Shown: positions 33,429 to 42,535, counted from the first letter of the stretch. The stretch is 64,000 bases of DNA from Halorussus rarus (GCF_003369835.1 NZ_QPMJ01000001.1:620001-684000); one strand, 5' to 3'. The notes: a model not told the origin generated them from the letters alone. Numbers and translations are program-made.

Positions 33429-34730
33429 CTACTCGACCTGTGCCCGCACTGCGGTCGCGTTCGGCGTCTCCTCGGCCAGCGCCGACGCGATGTACCCCCA
33501 GTCGTCGAAGTCGTCGGGGGAGTTGGTCCCGTCGGAGTAGTCGTAGTTGCAGTCGCAGCCGCCGAGTCGGTGGTAGTTCATCACGCTCGGATACCGCCGG
33601 GGCTGGACCGCGTAGGAGTCGATGCCGCGGTGTCGGCCGGGGTGGAGCCCGAGGTTGTGGCCGAGTTCGTGCATCAGCGTCTTGACGACCCGGACTCGGC
33701 TCGGCCGGTCCTCGACGATCATCCCGTCGACGCCTGTCGAAGTGATGCCGACCCGGTTGCCGCCGCCGCGGTCGGGCACCTCCTTGACGATGAGCGCGTG
33801 GAAGTAGCCGCGGCCCCGGGTGTCGAACGCAGACCGGTAGTACCCGTTCGAGTACTCCGCGAGCGACGTGTTCGCCGCGGGCGCGACCGGCTCGTCGGCG
33901 ACGCCGACGTGGAGGTCGATACCGCGAGACCCGTCCGGGTTCTCGACGGGCGCGTTCGCGAACGCGCGCTCGACCTTCTTCAGCTTCTCCGTCGGCGCGG
34001 TGGTGCCCCGCATGTAGTCGAGTTCCAGGAACACGTCCTTGCGCAGAGGGTCGGCGGCCGCCAGCGGCGCCCCGGCCCGGACCTCGACGCCGTCGCCCAG
34101 CCCGTCACCGTCGGTGTCGCGGTCGGTCGGGTCGGTGCCGTGGTCGTGGACCTCGGGGCCGTCGTCGAGGCCGTCGGCATCGGTGTCGGCGACCGTCGGG
34201 TCGGCTCCGCGGTCGAGTTCCGCGCCGTCCGCGAGCCCGTCCCCGTCGGTGTCCGGATCCGTCGGGTCCGTCGGCTGGTCGTTCACTTCGGCGCTATCAG
34301 ACAGGCCGTCCCCGTCCGTGTCGCTCTCGGTCGGGTCGGTCCCGTACTCGACGACCTCCGCGCGGTCGGCCAGCCCGTCGGCGTCGGTATCGGGGTTCGC
34401 GGGATCTGTGCCGTAGTCGTGGACTTCGGGTCCGTCGTCGAGACCGTCGCCGTCGGTGTCGACGCTAGTCGGGTCCGACCCCGCATCGATCTCGCTCCCG
34501 TCGTCGAGGCCGTCGCCGTCCGTGTCGGCGACTGTCGGATCGGTCCCGCGGTCGAGCTCCGCGCCGTCGGCCAGACCGTCGCCGTCGGTGTCGGACCTGA
34601 GCGGGTCGGTCGGGCCCAGCAGTTCGTCGACCGTCGAGACGCCGTCGCCGTCGTCGAGACCCGCCAGCGCGCCGGTGCTCAGCGTCGCCACTACCAGCAG
34701 CGCGACGACCGCCGCCGCAGCCGACCTCAT
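33429..34730 (-). CDS. Secreted metzincin-like protease with calcium-binding TSP3 repeats
   Basis: 433 residues. A signal peptide (1-23) precedes eight thrombospondin type 3-like repeats (about 43-225), each with a DTDGDGL calcium loop plus a GTDP-type link. The C-terminal half is a zinc-protease domain: LMHELGHNLGLHPGRH with H354, E355 and H358, and a Met-turn-like YPSVMNY. Metzincins need HExxHxxGxxH. Here position 11 is Pro and His sits at position 10 (H363) with another at H367, so the third ligand is uncertain. It should be exported and stabilised by calcium. The repeats are nearly identical in DNA, so their number may vary. Confidence 0.85.
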   Translation of the reverse strand: MRSAAAAVVALLVVATLSTGALAGLDDGDGVSTVDELLGPTDPLRSDTDGDGLADGAELDRGTDPTVADTDGDGLDDGSEIDAGSDPTSVDTDGDGLDDGPEVHDYGTDPANPDTDADGLADRAEVVEYGTDPTESDTDGDGLSDSAEVNDQPTDPTDPDTDGDGLADGAELDRGADPTVADTDADGLDDGPEVHDHGTDPTDRDTDGDGLGDGVEVRAGAPLAAADPLRKDVFLELDYMRGTTAPTEKLKKVERAFANAPVENPDGSRGIDLHVGVADEPVAPAANTSLAEYSNGYYRSAFDTRGRGYFHALIVKEVPDRGGGNRVGITSTGVDGMIVEDRPSRVRVVKTLMHELGHNLGLHPGRHRGIDSYAVQPRRYPSVMNYHRLGGCDCNYDYSDGTNSPDDFDDWGYIASALAEETPNATAVRAQVE

Positions 34731-34975
34731 CGCGGCGGACCACCGCGGGTCGGCGGGGCGGGCGCTTCGCTGCCGGGGGCGTCGCTACTAACCGTTGCTC
34801 GTGGAGGGGGAATCTCCGACCGCTCGCGTGCCATGCAGGTAGCAGCATCTCGAATCCGCCTTTTATAAGTTGGCTTTCGTCGTTGACCGAAGGGCGGCGT
34901 CGGCGGTGAAGATTCGTGACTGCGCGGCGACGCGGGCGATCCGGCCGTCGCGCCTGGACGAGAACGAAAGCGGGC

Positions 34976-35857
34976 TCAGTCGTCGGCTGTCGCGGAGACC
35001 GCCTCGACGTTCGCGAGTTCGAGGCCGCCGCCCAGGGTCCGGTTCGGGTAGGGGATGTCGATGCCCTCCTCGTCGAACCGCTCCTTGACGCTGGTCACGT
35101 ACTCGCCCTTGGTCTTCACGTAGTCGCTCCGGGAGGGGTCGGCGATCCAGATGCGCGACTGGAGGCCGACCGACGAGTCGCCCAGTTCGGTGAGCCGCAC
35201 CGAGGGCGCCGGGTCGTCCAGGATGTCGGGGTGGGTCTCGGCCTCCTCGACGATGATCTCGGTCGCGCGGTCGATGTCGTCGTCGTAGCCGATGCCGAAC
35301 AGGAACTTCAGCCGGAGCCGGTCGGCCTCGACGGGGTTCTTGATGACGCCGTCGGTCAGCGAGGAGTTGGGCACGGTCAGCAGTTCGTTGTCGAAGGTCC
35401 GGACGCGGGTCACCCGCAGTCCGATGTCCTCGACGATGCCGGCGTAGGTGTCGTTGTCCCACTCGATCCAGTCGCCGATCTTGAACGGCTTGTCGGTGTA
35501 GATGAACACGCCCGCGACGAAGTTCTTGATGACGTCCTGGGTCGCCAGCCCGATGGCGAGCGTGGCCGCGGCCGCGATGGTGGCCAGCGAGGTCAGGAAG
35601 TTGCCGTAGTCGGCGAACCCGAACGCAACCGAGACGGCGACGAACACGACCCCGAACCTCACGATCCGGACCAGCGGCTTCTTGGCGTGGGTGTCGACGT
35701 TCCGCCGGTCGAGGAACCGGCCGGCCAGCGGAATCACCGTCGCCCGCCCGATCAGATAGACCGCGAGGAAAGCCACCACGAAGTACAGCGCCTGGGTGAC
35801 GGCCAGCGCGTACGCCGTCGGCAGGAAGCTGTCGATTATCGGAAGTGGTTCGACCAT
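34976..35857 (-). CDS. MscS-family mechanosensitive channel
   Basis: 293 residues. Three N-terminal helices (about 15-40, 62-84, 90-125) end in the pore-lining TM3 segment ATLAIGLATQDVIKNFVAGV, then the MscS beta domain (FKIGDWIEWDNDTYAGIVED, TRVRTFDNELLTVPNSSL) and a C-terminal alpha/beta domain. The length equals that of the small-conductance channel MscS. It should open when membrane tension rises after hypo-osmotic shock and release solutes, useful to a cell with molar internal salt. It is monocistronic on the minus strand. Confidence 0.93.
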   Translation of the reverse strand: MVEPLPIIDSFLPTAYALAVTQALYFVVAFLAVYLIGRATVIPLAGRFLDRRNVDTHAKKPLVRIVRFGVVFVAVSVAFGFADYGNFLTSLATIAAAATLAIGLATQDVIKNFVAGVFIYTDKPFKIGDWIEWDNDTYAGIVEDIGLRVTRVRTFDNELLTVPNSSLTDGVIKNPVEADRLRLKFLFGIGYDDDIDRATEIIVEEAETHPDILDDPAPSVRLTELGDSSVGLQSRIWIADPSRSDYVKTKGEYVTSVKERFDEEGIDIPYPNRTLGGGLELANVEAVSATADD

Positions 35858-35933
35858 ACTGCCAAAGAGTCCTGGCGGAAGGAAAAACTACTGTCTCGGG
35901 CAGAACAGCGGGACTCAGGCGTCTCCCGGAAGG

Positions 35934-36179
35934 TCAGTGCAGCACCGCGGTGTTCCCGCGCGTCTCGACCAGGTCGGCGTCGACCCGGTCGGCGAGTTCG
36001 TCGGCGAGCTCGTCGGTGGTGGTGCCCCCGCGGGCCGCCCGGAGGAACTTCACCTTCACGAGGTCGCGGTCGGCCAACTGGTCGGCGAGTTCGTCGGTCA
36101 CGGAGTCGATGCCGGACTTCCCGACCCAGACGGTCACGTCGAGGTCGTGGGCCCGCTTCCGAAGGTCTTCGTCGGTCAT
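35934..36179 (-). CDS. YhbY/CRM-domain RNA-binding protein
   Basis: 81 residues, a single CRM (CRS1-YhbY) domain. The order KRAHDLDVTVWVGKSGIDSV, LADRDLVKVKFLRAA and ETRGNTAVLH matches YhbY, including the family GxxG-type loop (here WVGKSG). Bacterial YhbY binds pre-50S ribosomes, and the archaeal form is thought to act in ribosome maturation. It lies on the same strand as rnp4, from which it is separated by an oppositely oriented transporter gene. Confidence 0.92.
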   Translation of the reverse strand: MTDEDLRKRAHDLDVTVWVGKSGIDSVTDELADQLADRDLVKVKFLRAARGGTTTDELADELADRVDADLVETRGNTAVLH

Positions 36180-36323
36180 ACGTCCGACTGGGGAGCGGAC
36201 GGGCTTAAAACGCTTGCACCCAGTCGGCGGACGGACGCTCGCGCACGGTCGGGCTGCTGGAGGTGCGGTCGTCGGGCGCGCGGTCGGTGGGCTTTATCCC
36301 GCCGATGGCCCAACCGTCGCGCG

Positions 36324-37223
36324 ATGGACGTCACGAGCATCGTCAACGACTACCTGTTCGGATGGGTCCTGCTGTCGGTCGCGCTCGGGGTCGCGTTTCC
36401 GAGCCTGGCCGCGATCGCGGGATTCTCGACGCCCATCCTCGCGATTATGGTCGGCAGCGTCTCGCTGACCCTCTCGGCCTCGGCGTTCGCGTCGGTCGAC
36501 CGGTCGGCGCTCGGCCGCGTGCTCCTCGGCCACGCCGCCATGCCGGCGGTCGCGTTCGGCATCGCGCGCGTCCTCGGCCTGTCGCCCCCGCTGGCCGCCG
36601 GATTCGTCCTCCTCGGCGCGGTCACGCCCGAACTCGTGACGCCGACGATGACCGCGCTCGCCGACGGCGACGCCGCGCTCGCCTCGACAGCCCTCGTCGT
36701 CATCGGGGTCGGGAGCACCGTCTTCACGCCGCTCGCGGTCGGACTACTGCTCGGCTCCGGGGTCCGCGTCGACGGCTGGCAGATCGCCCAGAGCCTCGCG
36801 GTCGCGGTGGTCGCGCCGATGGCGGTCGCGGTCGGCGCGCGGACCCGATGGGAAGCGCGCGTCGGCCGGTACGACGACTACTACCCGACCGTCTCCGCGC
36901 TCATGGTGATCCTCATCATCGGCGGCGTCACCGCGGCCAACGCGTCGCTGATCCGGAGCGAGACCGACCTGCTGGTCGTCGTCGGCGCGGGCGCGCTCGG
37001 ACTCAACCTCGCGGGCTACGCGCTCGGCTGGGTCGGCACGCGGTCGGCGGACGGTCCGGCGCGGGTCGCCGGCGCGCTCTCGGTCGGGATGCGGGACTTC
37101 GCGGTCGCTGCCGCGCTGGTGACCGCGGCCGGCTTCCCGGCGAGCGCGTCGCTGCCGGCGGTGGTGTTCGGCGTCGTCGAGATGGCGTCGAGCGCGCTCC
37201 TCGCCAGGCGGTTCGCAGCATAG
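36324..37223 (+). CDS. BASS-type (bile acid:sodium symporter-like) transporter
   Basis: 299 residues from the ATG at 36324 (MDVTSIVNDYLFGWVLLSVA). Nine to ten hydrophobic helices. The pattern GFVLLGAVTPELVTPTMTAL followed by GDAALASTALVVIGVGSTVF resembles the crossover region of BASS carriers, and a second GMRDFAVAAALVTAAGFPAS element comes near the end. The substrate, a Na+-coupled organic anion or vitamin-like compound, cannot be predicted. It is the only plus-strand gene between yhbY and rnp4 and may be an insertion between them. Confidence 0.75.
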   Translation: MDVTSIVNDYLFGWVLLSVALGVAFPSLAAIAGFSTPILAIMVGSVSLTLSASAFASVDRSALGRVLLGHAAMPAVAFGIARVLGLSPPLAAGFVLLGAVTPELVTPTMTALADGDAALASTALVVIGVGSTVFTPLAVGLLLGSGVRVDGWQIAQSLAVAVVAPMAVAVGARTRWEARVGRYDDYYPTVSALMVILIIGGVTAANASLIRSETDLLVVVGAGALGLNLAGYALGWVGTRSADGPARVAGALSVGMRDFAVAAALVTAAGFPASASLPAVVFGVVEMASSALLARRFAA

Positions 37224-37276
37224 CCCGAAGTGCCGACACTCCCGCGAGAACAGAACTCAGTCCGTGCGAACGCGGG

Positions 37277-37552
37277 TTACTCGTACGGATACCGCGACTG
37301 CGCGCCGCAGTCGCAGGTGAGGACCACGTGGCCGTCCTGCGTCCTGACGCGGGCGTTCTTTCCGGGACGGAGGTAGCTGTCGCAGGCGTCGCAGGAAAAG
37401 CGCTTGAGCCGCTTCGGGAGCGCGACGCGGTTGCGCTCGGCGAGGCGACGGGCGAGCCGGACGTACTCGCGGGCGCGGTCGTCGTGGCACTCCGCGGCGG
37501 CGTCGCGGGCGAGCGTAGCGAGGCGCTCGATGCGCTCTTCGGCTATCGTCAT
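37277..37552 (-). CDS. rnp4: RNase P protein component 4 (Rpp21/Rpr2)
   Basis: 91 residues from the ATG at 37552. The N-terminal helices (RIERLATLARDAAAECHDDR, AREYVRLARRLAERNRVALP) are followed by KRLKRFSCDACDSYLRPGKN and TCDCGAQSRYPYE, giving the zinc ribbon (CxxC...CxC). Rnp4 binds the specificity part of RNase P RNA together with Rnp1 and helps 5' maturation of pre-tRNA. The zinc motif reads CDAC and CDC, slightly different from the double CxxC of Pyrococcus Rpp21. It is divergent from the first glycosyltransferase. Confidence 0.9.
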   Translation of the reverse strand: MTIAEERIERLATLARDAAAECHDDRAREYVRLARRLAERNRVALPKRLKRFSCDACDSYLRPGKNARVRTQDGHVVLTCDCGAQSRYPYE

Positions 37553-37843
37553 GCAATATGGGAATGGGGGGTGGGGGTTTCCGGGGCGAGACAGGACAAG
37601 GATAGAAGGTTCCTGTGTTGCCCCAAGGGGAGCATTCTCCGAGTGGGTAAAATAGTTTTTGGTTTCTCCCCGGCGGAACCGACTCCGGAACGGGACGTGA
37701 CGATCTGCCACCGCCGGCGCGAACCGCGGTCCGTGACCGCTGGACCGCGTTCCGGTAGCGTTTTGTCCCGCGCCCGTTTTCCGTCCGACAGTGAGCGCAC
37801 GTAGCGACCCCGGAATCGGCAGTTTCGGGGGCGGATTCCACCG

Positions 37844-38851
37844 ATGAAGGTGAGCCACTACTTCGAGTGGGAGGAGTACATCACCGGCGGGCACGCCCAG
37901 TCGGTCGACAATCAGCGCAAGATACTGGACCGTCGGGGCATCGAGTACACCACCGAGCCGACCCTCGACGCCGACCTGCTCCACCTCAACAACATGGGCC
38001 CGAAGTCGGTCTACTACGCCCGGCGGGCCCGCAGGACCGACGTGCCGGTGCTGGTCCACGCCCACCAGACCGCGGAGGACTTCCGGGAGAGCTTCGCGCT
38101 TTCGAACGCGCTCGCGCGCCCGATGAAGCCCTACTTGAAGTACGCCTACTCGCTCGCCGACCACCTGGTCTGCCCCTCCGAGCACAACCGTCGGGTCGTC
38201 GAGGACTACGCCGACGCGCCCAAGACCGTCATCAGCAACGGGTTCGACCCCGACAAGGTGGCGGGGTTCGACGACGAGGGCCTCCGCGAGGAGTACCTCG
38301 ACCGCTACGACCTCGACCCGCCGGTCGTGTTCAACGTCGGCCACGTCATCAAGCGCAAGGGGCTCGAAGCGTTCGTCGAGACCGCCCGCGCGATGCCCGA
38401 CCTCGACTTCGTCTGGTTCGGCTACCTCAACCCCGCGGGCGGGGAGCTAGACCGGTTCCTCAAGAGCCGCGACACGAAGCGACTCGTCGAGAGCGCGCCC
38501 GACAACTGCCAGTTCACGGGCTACGTCGAGGACATCGAGGGTGCGTTCGCGGCCGGCGACGCGTTCTTCTGGCCCTCGAAGAACGAGAACGAGGGCATCG
38601 CGCTGCTGGAGGCCATGTCCTGCGGCAAGCCCCTGGTCATCCGGGACATCCCGACCTACGACTGGCTCGACCACGGGACCCACTGCCTGAAGGCCGGCGA
38701 CGCGGTCGGGGACTTCGCCGACGAGCTCGACCGGCTCCGGGACCCGGACCTGCGCGAGCGCCTCGGCGCGGCCGCCGCCGCGAAGAGTTCGGAGTTCGAA
38801 CTGAACGCTGTCGGCGACGACCTCGTCTCGCTGTACCGCGATCTGGCGTAG
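37844..38851 (+). CDS. GT4-type glycosyltransferase
   Basis: 335 residues. GT-B fold: N-terminal HYFEWEEYITGGHAQSVDNQ, hinge and a C-terminal nucleotide-sugar site with VFNVGHVIKRKGLEAFVETA, FTGYVEDIEGAFAAGDAFF and the E-x7-E-like motif SKNENEGIALLEAMSCGKP. It should transfer a sugar from a nucleotide donor to a lipid or glycan acceptor. There is no membrane helix. A second GT4 enzyme follows 88 nt downstream on the same strand. A pair like this could build haloarchaeal membrane glycolipids or part of a glycan; there are no other glycan genes nearby to decide. Confidence 0.88.
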   Translation: MKVSHYFEWEEYITGGHAQSVDNQRKILDRRGIEYTTEPTLDADLLHLNNMGPKSVYYARRARRTDVPVLVHAHQTAEDFRESFALSNALARPMKPYLKYAYSLADHLVCPSEHNRRVVEDYADAPKTVISNGFDPDKVAGFDDEGLREEYLDRYDLDPPVVFNVGHVIKRKGLEAFVETARAMPDLDFVWFGYLNPAGGELDRFLKSRDTKRLVESAPDNCQFTGYVEDIEGAFAAGDAFFWPSKNENEGIALLEAMSCGKPLVIRDIPTYDWLDHGTHCLKAGDAVGDFADELDRLRDPDLRERLGAAAAAKSSEFELNAVGDDLVSLYRDLA

Positions 38852-38939
38852 CAGCCCGTCTCTCCTCGGATCGAGAGCTGATTTCAACTGCGAGCGAACT
38901 TCAAAAGGTCTTAAGTACCGGTTCCCAAAGGGGCCAACA

Positions 38940-40043
38940 ATGGAACAGGTCGCCGCGTTCACCGACACCTACCTGCCGACCGTCAACGGCGTGACCTACA
39001 CCATCGCGTCGTGGCGCAAGCGGTGGGAGCGGGCGGGCGGGCGGATGGACGTGGTCTACCCCAAGGCGGACGGTCACCGACCGACCGACGGCGAGCACCC
39101 GGTCGGGAGCCTGCCGTTCCCGTTCTACGACGGGTTCCGCCTCGGCACGCCGAAGATCCCCCGGGCGGTCCGGGACGCCGAGGTGGTCCACGCCCACACG
39201 CCGTTCGGCCTCGGGCTCGGCGGACTGCGCCTCGCGCGCGACCAGGACGTCCCCCTCGTGGCGTCGTATCACACGCCCACCAGCGAGTACGCCTCGTACG
39301 TCTCGCCCACGGACACGGTGGCCTCGGTGGTCGGTCGCATCTCGGAGAGCTACGAGCGGTGGTTCTTCGGCCGGGCCGACGCGGTGCTGGCGCCCTCCGC
39401 GGCGACCCGCGACCACCTGATCGAGGAGGTCGGCGTCGACACGACCGTCGAGGTGGTGCCCAACGGCGTCGACACCGAGCGGTTCCGGCCGGTCGACCCC
39501 GACGAGTTCCTCGCCCGCCACGACCTGGACGGCGACCGACCGCTGGTCGGCTACACCGGCCGGCACGGCTACGAGAAGCGCCTCTCGGAGCTGGTCGAGG
39601 CCGCCGCGGAGATGGACGTGACCGTCGTCTTCGGCGGCGACGGCCCGGCCCGCGACGACCTCGAAGCGCAGGCCGCCGACCTCGGAGCCGACGCCCGCTT
39701 CCTGGGCTTCCTCGACCGCGAGGAGATGGCCGCCTTCTACTCGGCGCTCGACGCCTTCGCGTTCCCGAGCCCGGTCGAGACCCAGGGGCTGGTCGCGCTG
39801 GAGGCCAACGCCTGCGGGACGCCCGTCGTGGGCGCGAACGCGGGTGCACTGGCCAACACCATCGACGACGGCGAGACGGGCTACCACTACGAGAGCGGCG
39901 ACGTCGCGGACTTCCGAGCCGCCGTCCGCCGGACGCTGACCGAGCGCGAGGCGCTCCGCGAGACCTGCCTGGCCCGTCGCGACGAGGTGGGCGTCGAGCG
40001 GGCGGTCGACCGGTTGCGTGACGTCTACGACCGCATCCGGTGA
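38940..40043 (+). CDS. GT4-type glycosyltransferase
   Basis: 367 residues. Opening AAFTDTYLPTVNGVTYTIAS and VVHAHTPFGLGLGGLRLARD are typical of the mannosyl/glucosyl-diacylglycerol type of GT4 enzymes, and VVPNGVDTERFRP, YTGRHGYEKRLSELVEAA and SPVETQGLVALEANACGTP give the donor site (E-x7-E). The resemblance favours glycosylation of a membrane lipid, such as the archaeol glycolipids of haloarchaea, over protein N-glycosylation. This is inference from family. It has its own promoter-like AAAGGTCTTAAG at about 38900-38915 and follows another GT4 gene. Confidence 0.88.
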   Translation: MEQVAAFTDTYLPTVNGVTYTIASWRKRWERAGGRMDVVYPKADGHRPTDGEHPVGSLPFPFYDGFRLGTPKIPRAVRDAEVVHAHTPFGLGLGGLRLARDQDVPLVASYHTPTSEYASYVSPTDTVASVVGRISESYERWFFGRADAVLAPSAATRDHLIEEVGVDTTVEVVPNGVDTERFRPVDPDEFLARHDLDGDRPLVGYTGRHGYEKRLSELVEAAAEMDVTVVFGGDGPARDDLEAQAADLGADARFLGFLDREEMAAFYSALDAFAFPSPVETQGLVALEANACGTPVVGANAGALANTIDDGETGYHYESGDVADFRAAVRRTLTEREALRETCLARRDEVGVERAVDRLRDVYDRIR

Positions 40044-40104
40044 CCGATGTTGCAAGTGTGACACGCACCGAACCGTACAAGGCCCTCTGGCGGAATTCGA
40101 AACC

Positions 40105-41097
40105 GTGACTATCTCAGACGCGGTTGTGCGCTCGGCATTCGACTCGCTTCCGGGTCAGGCCGCGATTCTGGACCCGACCGGCCGCATTCTCGCCACGAAC
40201 CGGGCGTGGCGCGAGTTCGGGACCACGAACGGCGGTGAACCCGACCACGTCGGCGAGAACTACCTGGCGGTTTGTGACGCGAGCGACGACGAGAAGGCCG
40301 CTCGGACCGCCGCGGCGCTCCGGCGACTCGTCGACGGGGAGCGGGAGGAGGTCTCGGTCGAGTACCCCTGTCACGCGCCGGACCGGGACCGCTGGTTCGT
40401 CATGCGCGCGGAGGTGTTCGACCACGACGGCGAACAGTACCTGCTGGTCGTCCACTTCGACATCACCGACCGGAAGCTGGCGGAACTGGAGGTCCGCGAG
40501 AAGAACGACCGGCTCGAGACCGTGGCGAACGTTCTCAGCCACGACATCCGGAATCCGCTCACCGTGGCGATGGGTCGCGTCGAGATGATGGAGTCCGAGC
40601 ACGCCGACCCGCTGGTGGAGTCGCTCGAGCGGATAGACGCCATCGTCGGGGACGCGCTGCTGCTGGCCCGTCGGGACAGGGTCGAGGAGACGAAAGCTGT
40701 CGATCTGACCGCGAGCGCCGAACGGGCGTGGCGGCAGGTCGACACCGGGGCAATCGACCTGACGTTCGGCGAGTCGGTCCGATTCGAGGCCGACCCGGAC
40801 CTGCTGGGCCACGTCTTCGAGAACCTGTTCCGGAACTCGGTGGAGCACGGCGCGACGACCGTCAGGGTGGGCGCGCTCGAGAACGGTTTCTACGTCGAGG
40901 ACGACGGGCCCGGCGTCCCGCCGGCCGAACGCGAGTCGGTCTTCGACGCGAGGTACTCGACGGGCGAAGGCGGGACAGGGCTCGGCCTCACCATCGTCGA
41001 GCGGGTCGTCGATGCCCACGGGTGGTCGATACGCGTCGCCGGGGAGGAAGTCGATACCGGGGAACTGACCGGTGCGCGCTTCGAGGTCCGCTTCTAG
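40105..41097 (+). CDS. PAS-domain sensor histidine kinase
   Basis: 330 residues from a GTG at 40105; the frame is open from 40018 but that part overlaps the glycosyltransferase end. A PAS domain (about 5-120: AFDSLPGQAAILDPTGRILA) leads to the histidine box NVLSHDIRNPLTVAMGRVEM near 146-165, and the HATPase has the N box FENLFRNSVEHG, G1 EDDGPGVPPAE and G2 GEGGTGLGLTIVERVVDAHG. No membrane helix, so it senses a cytoplasmic signal. No response regulator lies beside it, usual for haloarchaea. Its stop overlaps that of the convergent HD gene. Confidence 0.92.
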   Translation: MTISDAVVRSAFDSLPGQAAILDPTGRILATNRAWREFGTTNGGEPDHVGENYLAVCDASDDEKAARTAAALRRLVDGEREEVSVEYPCHAPDRDRWFVMRAEVFDHDGEQYLLVVHFDITDRKLAELEVREKNDRLETVANVLSHDIRNPLTVAMGRVEMMESEHADPLVESLERIDAIVGDALLLARRDRVEETKAVDLTASAERAWRQVDTGAIDLTFGESVRFEADPDLLGHVFENLFRNSVEHGATTVRVGALENGFYVEDDGPGVPPAERESVFDARYSTGEGGTGLGLTIVERVVDAHGWSIRVAGEEVDTGELTGARFEVRF

Positions 41098-41924
41098 AGT
41101 TCGACGCGCTCGACCAGCTGGTTGCCGTCCTCGCGAATGTTGACCGCGATGATGCGGATGTCGTCCTCGAGCCCGGAGTCCCGGAGCTTCGCCTTCAGCA
41201 GGTTGTCGACCTGGTAGACGCCCGCGGCGTTGAGCATCTCGATCTCGACGAGCACCGGCACCGCGTCGCCCTGCATCAGCGAGACGCGCTGGATGGCCTG
41301 GCTCGAGACGGTGTCGATGCCCCGGCCGCCCTTCTCGTAGGGCATCCGCGAGCGGCCCTTCTCCATGTCGAGGGCGTCGGCGACCCGGACGACGCCCGCC
41401 TCGGTCGTGAGCGGGTCCTCCTCGGTGTGGTGACAGAGGATGGCGTGGAGCACCTCGCCCTTGACCCGGACGACCTCCTCGGTGTCGTAGAAGTCGAACT
41501 GCGGGAGTATTCGGTCGAGCAGGTCGGCCGCGAGCGGGATCGACCAGTAGGCGTGTTCGTCGCGGTGGACGACGTGGCCGATGTCGTGGATGGTCGCGGC
41601 CAGCGCGACGATGACGCTCTCGTCGGCCTCCTCGAGTCCCTGCTCGGACGCGCCGTTGAAGTCGACGCCGCCCTGCTTGAGCAGGTCGTACAGCGCCAGC
41701 GCCCGGTTCCGGACGATGGAGATGTGCTTGCGCCCGTGGTCGTTGTACCCCTTCCGGACCACGGGGTTGACGTTCTGGGCGCGGAGGTAGGTCTGGATCT
41801 CGGGGTCGTCGTGGACGAACTCCAGCACCTCGTTGAGGCGCTCGTCGGGGAAGGCGTGGTCTGCCGTCGGGTCGTACTCCCGACCCTCGTCGTCGGAGTG
41901 CTCGGGTTCGTCGGTCTCGCTCAT
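41094..41924 (-). CDS. HD-domain phosphohydrolase
   Basis: 276 residues from MSETDEPEHSDDEG at 41924; an open extension upstream lacks credibility. The HD metal ligands can be followed: NDHGRKHISIVRNRALALY (H), VALAATIHDIGHVVHRDEHA (HD pair), EVLHAILCHHTEE and VRVADALDMEKGRSRM (D). The C-terminal 60 residues form a regulatory or dimer domain (LVEIEMLNAAGVYQVDNLLK). It is expected to hydrolyse a nucleotide or cyclic-nucleotide phosphate. It is a common haloarchaeal protein with no proven substrate. Confidence 0.87.
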   Translation of the reverse strand: MSETDEPEHSDDEGREYDPTADHAFPDERLNEVLEFVHDDPEIQTYLRAQNVNPVVRKGYNDHGRKHISIVRNRALALYDLLKQGGVDFNGASEQGLEEADESVIVALAATIHDIGHVVHRDEHAYWSIPLAADLLDRILPQFDFYDTEEVVRVKGEVLHAILCHHTEEDPLTTEAGVVRVADALDMEKGRSRMPYEKGGRGIDTVSSQAIQRVSLMQGDAVPVLVEIEMLNAAGVYQVDNLLKAKLRDSGLEDDIRIIAVNIREDGNQLVERVEL

Positions 41925-42046
41925 ACGTAATACCTCGACCCCCAGCGGAAAAAGGGCTCGGCCCGGAGTCGGGAGGTCGCCGCGCGCCGGTCGACGGTTC
42001 GGTACCGACACGTGGCAGGTTCAGGGCCGGTCCGCGGCGGCGGCGA

Positions 42047-42535
42047 TCAGTCGGCGGCCTCGGCCGCGTCGGCGGCCGCCTCGCGGACCGCGTCGTAGTC
42101 GGGTTCGACGCCGGGGTCGTCGGTGACCCACTTGTCGGCGATCGTGCCGTCGTCGTCGACGACGAAGACCGACCGCTTGGCGACGCCGTAGTAGCCCATG
42201 TCGGCGAAGTCCATCTCGACGCCGTAGTCGTCGATGATCTCCTTGTTGGAGTCGCTGATGAGCCCGAAGCTCAGGTCCTCCTGGTCGCGGAACTCGTTGA
42301 GCGAGAACGGCGCGTCCACGGAGATCCCATAGACGGTCGCGCCCGCCTCGTCGAACTCGTCGAGTTCCTCCTCGAAGGTGGCCATCTCGGTGGTGCAGAC
42401 CCCGGTGAACGCGCCGGGGAAGAACGCGAGGACGATGGGTCCGTCGTCGAGTTGCTCCGAGAGGGTGAACTCCTCGACGTCGCCGTTCGCGAGCGGTGCG
42501 GTGAAGTCCGGTGCGTCGTCGCCTACTTCGACCAT
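42047..42535 (-). CDS. Peroxiredoxin (one-cysteine type)
   Basis: 162 residues, thioredoxin fold, AhpC/TSA family. The peroxidatic cysteine is Cys47 in PGAFTGVCTTEMATFEEE; no other cysteine exists, so resolving must use a thiol partner. LADMGYYGVAKRSVFVVDDD carries the conserved arginine. It should reduce peroxides or act like bacterial AhpE/BCP-type enzymes. An acidic Ala-rich tail (AADAAEAAD) is haloarchaeal. It is a single gene on the minus strand, divergent from tatA. Confidence 0.93.
   Translation of the reverse strand: MVEVGDDAPDFTAPLANGDVEEFTLSEQLDDGPIVLAFFPGAFTGVCTTEMATFEEELDEFDEAGATVYGISVDAPFSLNEFRDQEDLSFGLISDSNKEIIDDYGVEMDFADMGYYGVAKRSVFVVDDDGTIADKWVTDDPGVEPDYDAVREAAADAAEAAD

Noticed and set aside
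33219..34868. 549-codon plus-strand frame over the SRP RNA and the metalloprotease gene
   Set aside because: Starts inside the SRP RNA and mirrors the DTDGDGL repeats on the other strand; not a gene.
37553..37843. Possible small gene between rnp4 and the glycosyltransferase
   Set aside because: Frames here are basic and Pro-rich with no helix or domain pattern; the stretch is more likely the divergent promoter region.
41094..41097. Overlapping stop codons of the convergent kinase and HD genes
   Set aside because: Convergent overlaps of a few bases are common in compact haloarchaeal genomes and do not imply a link.
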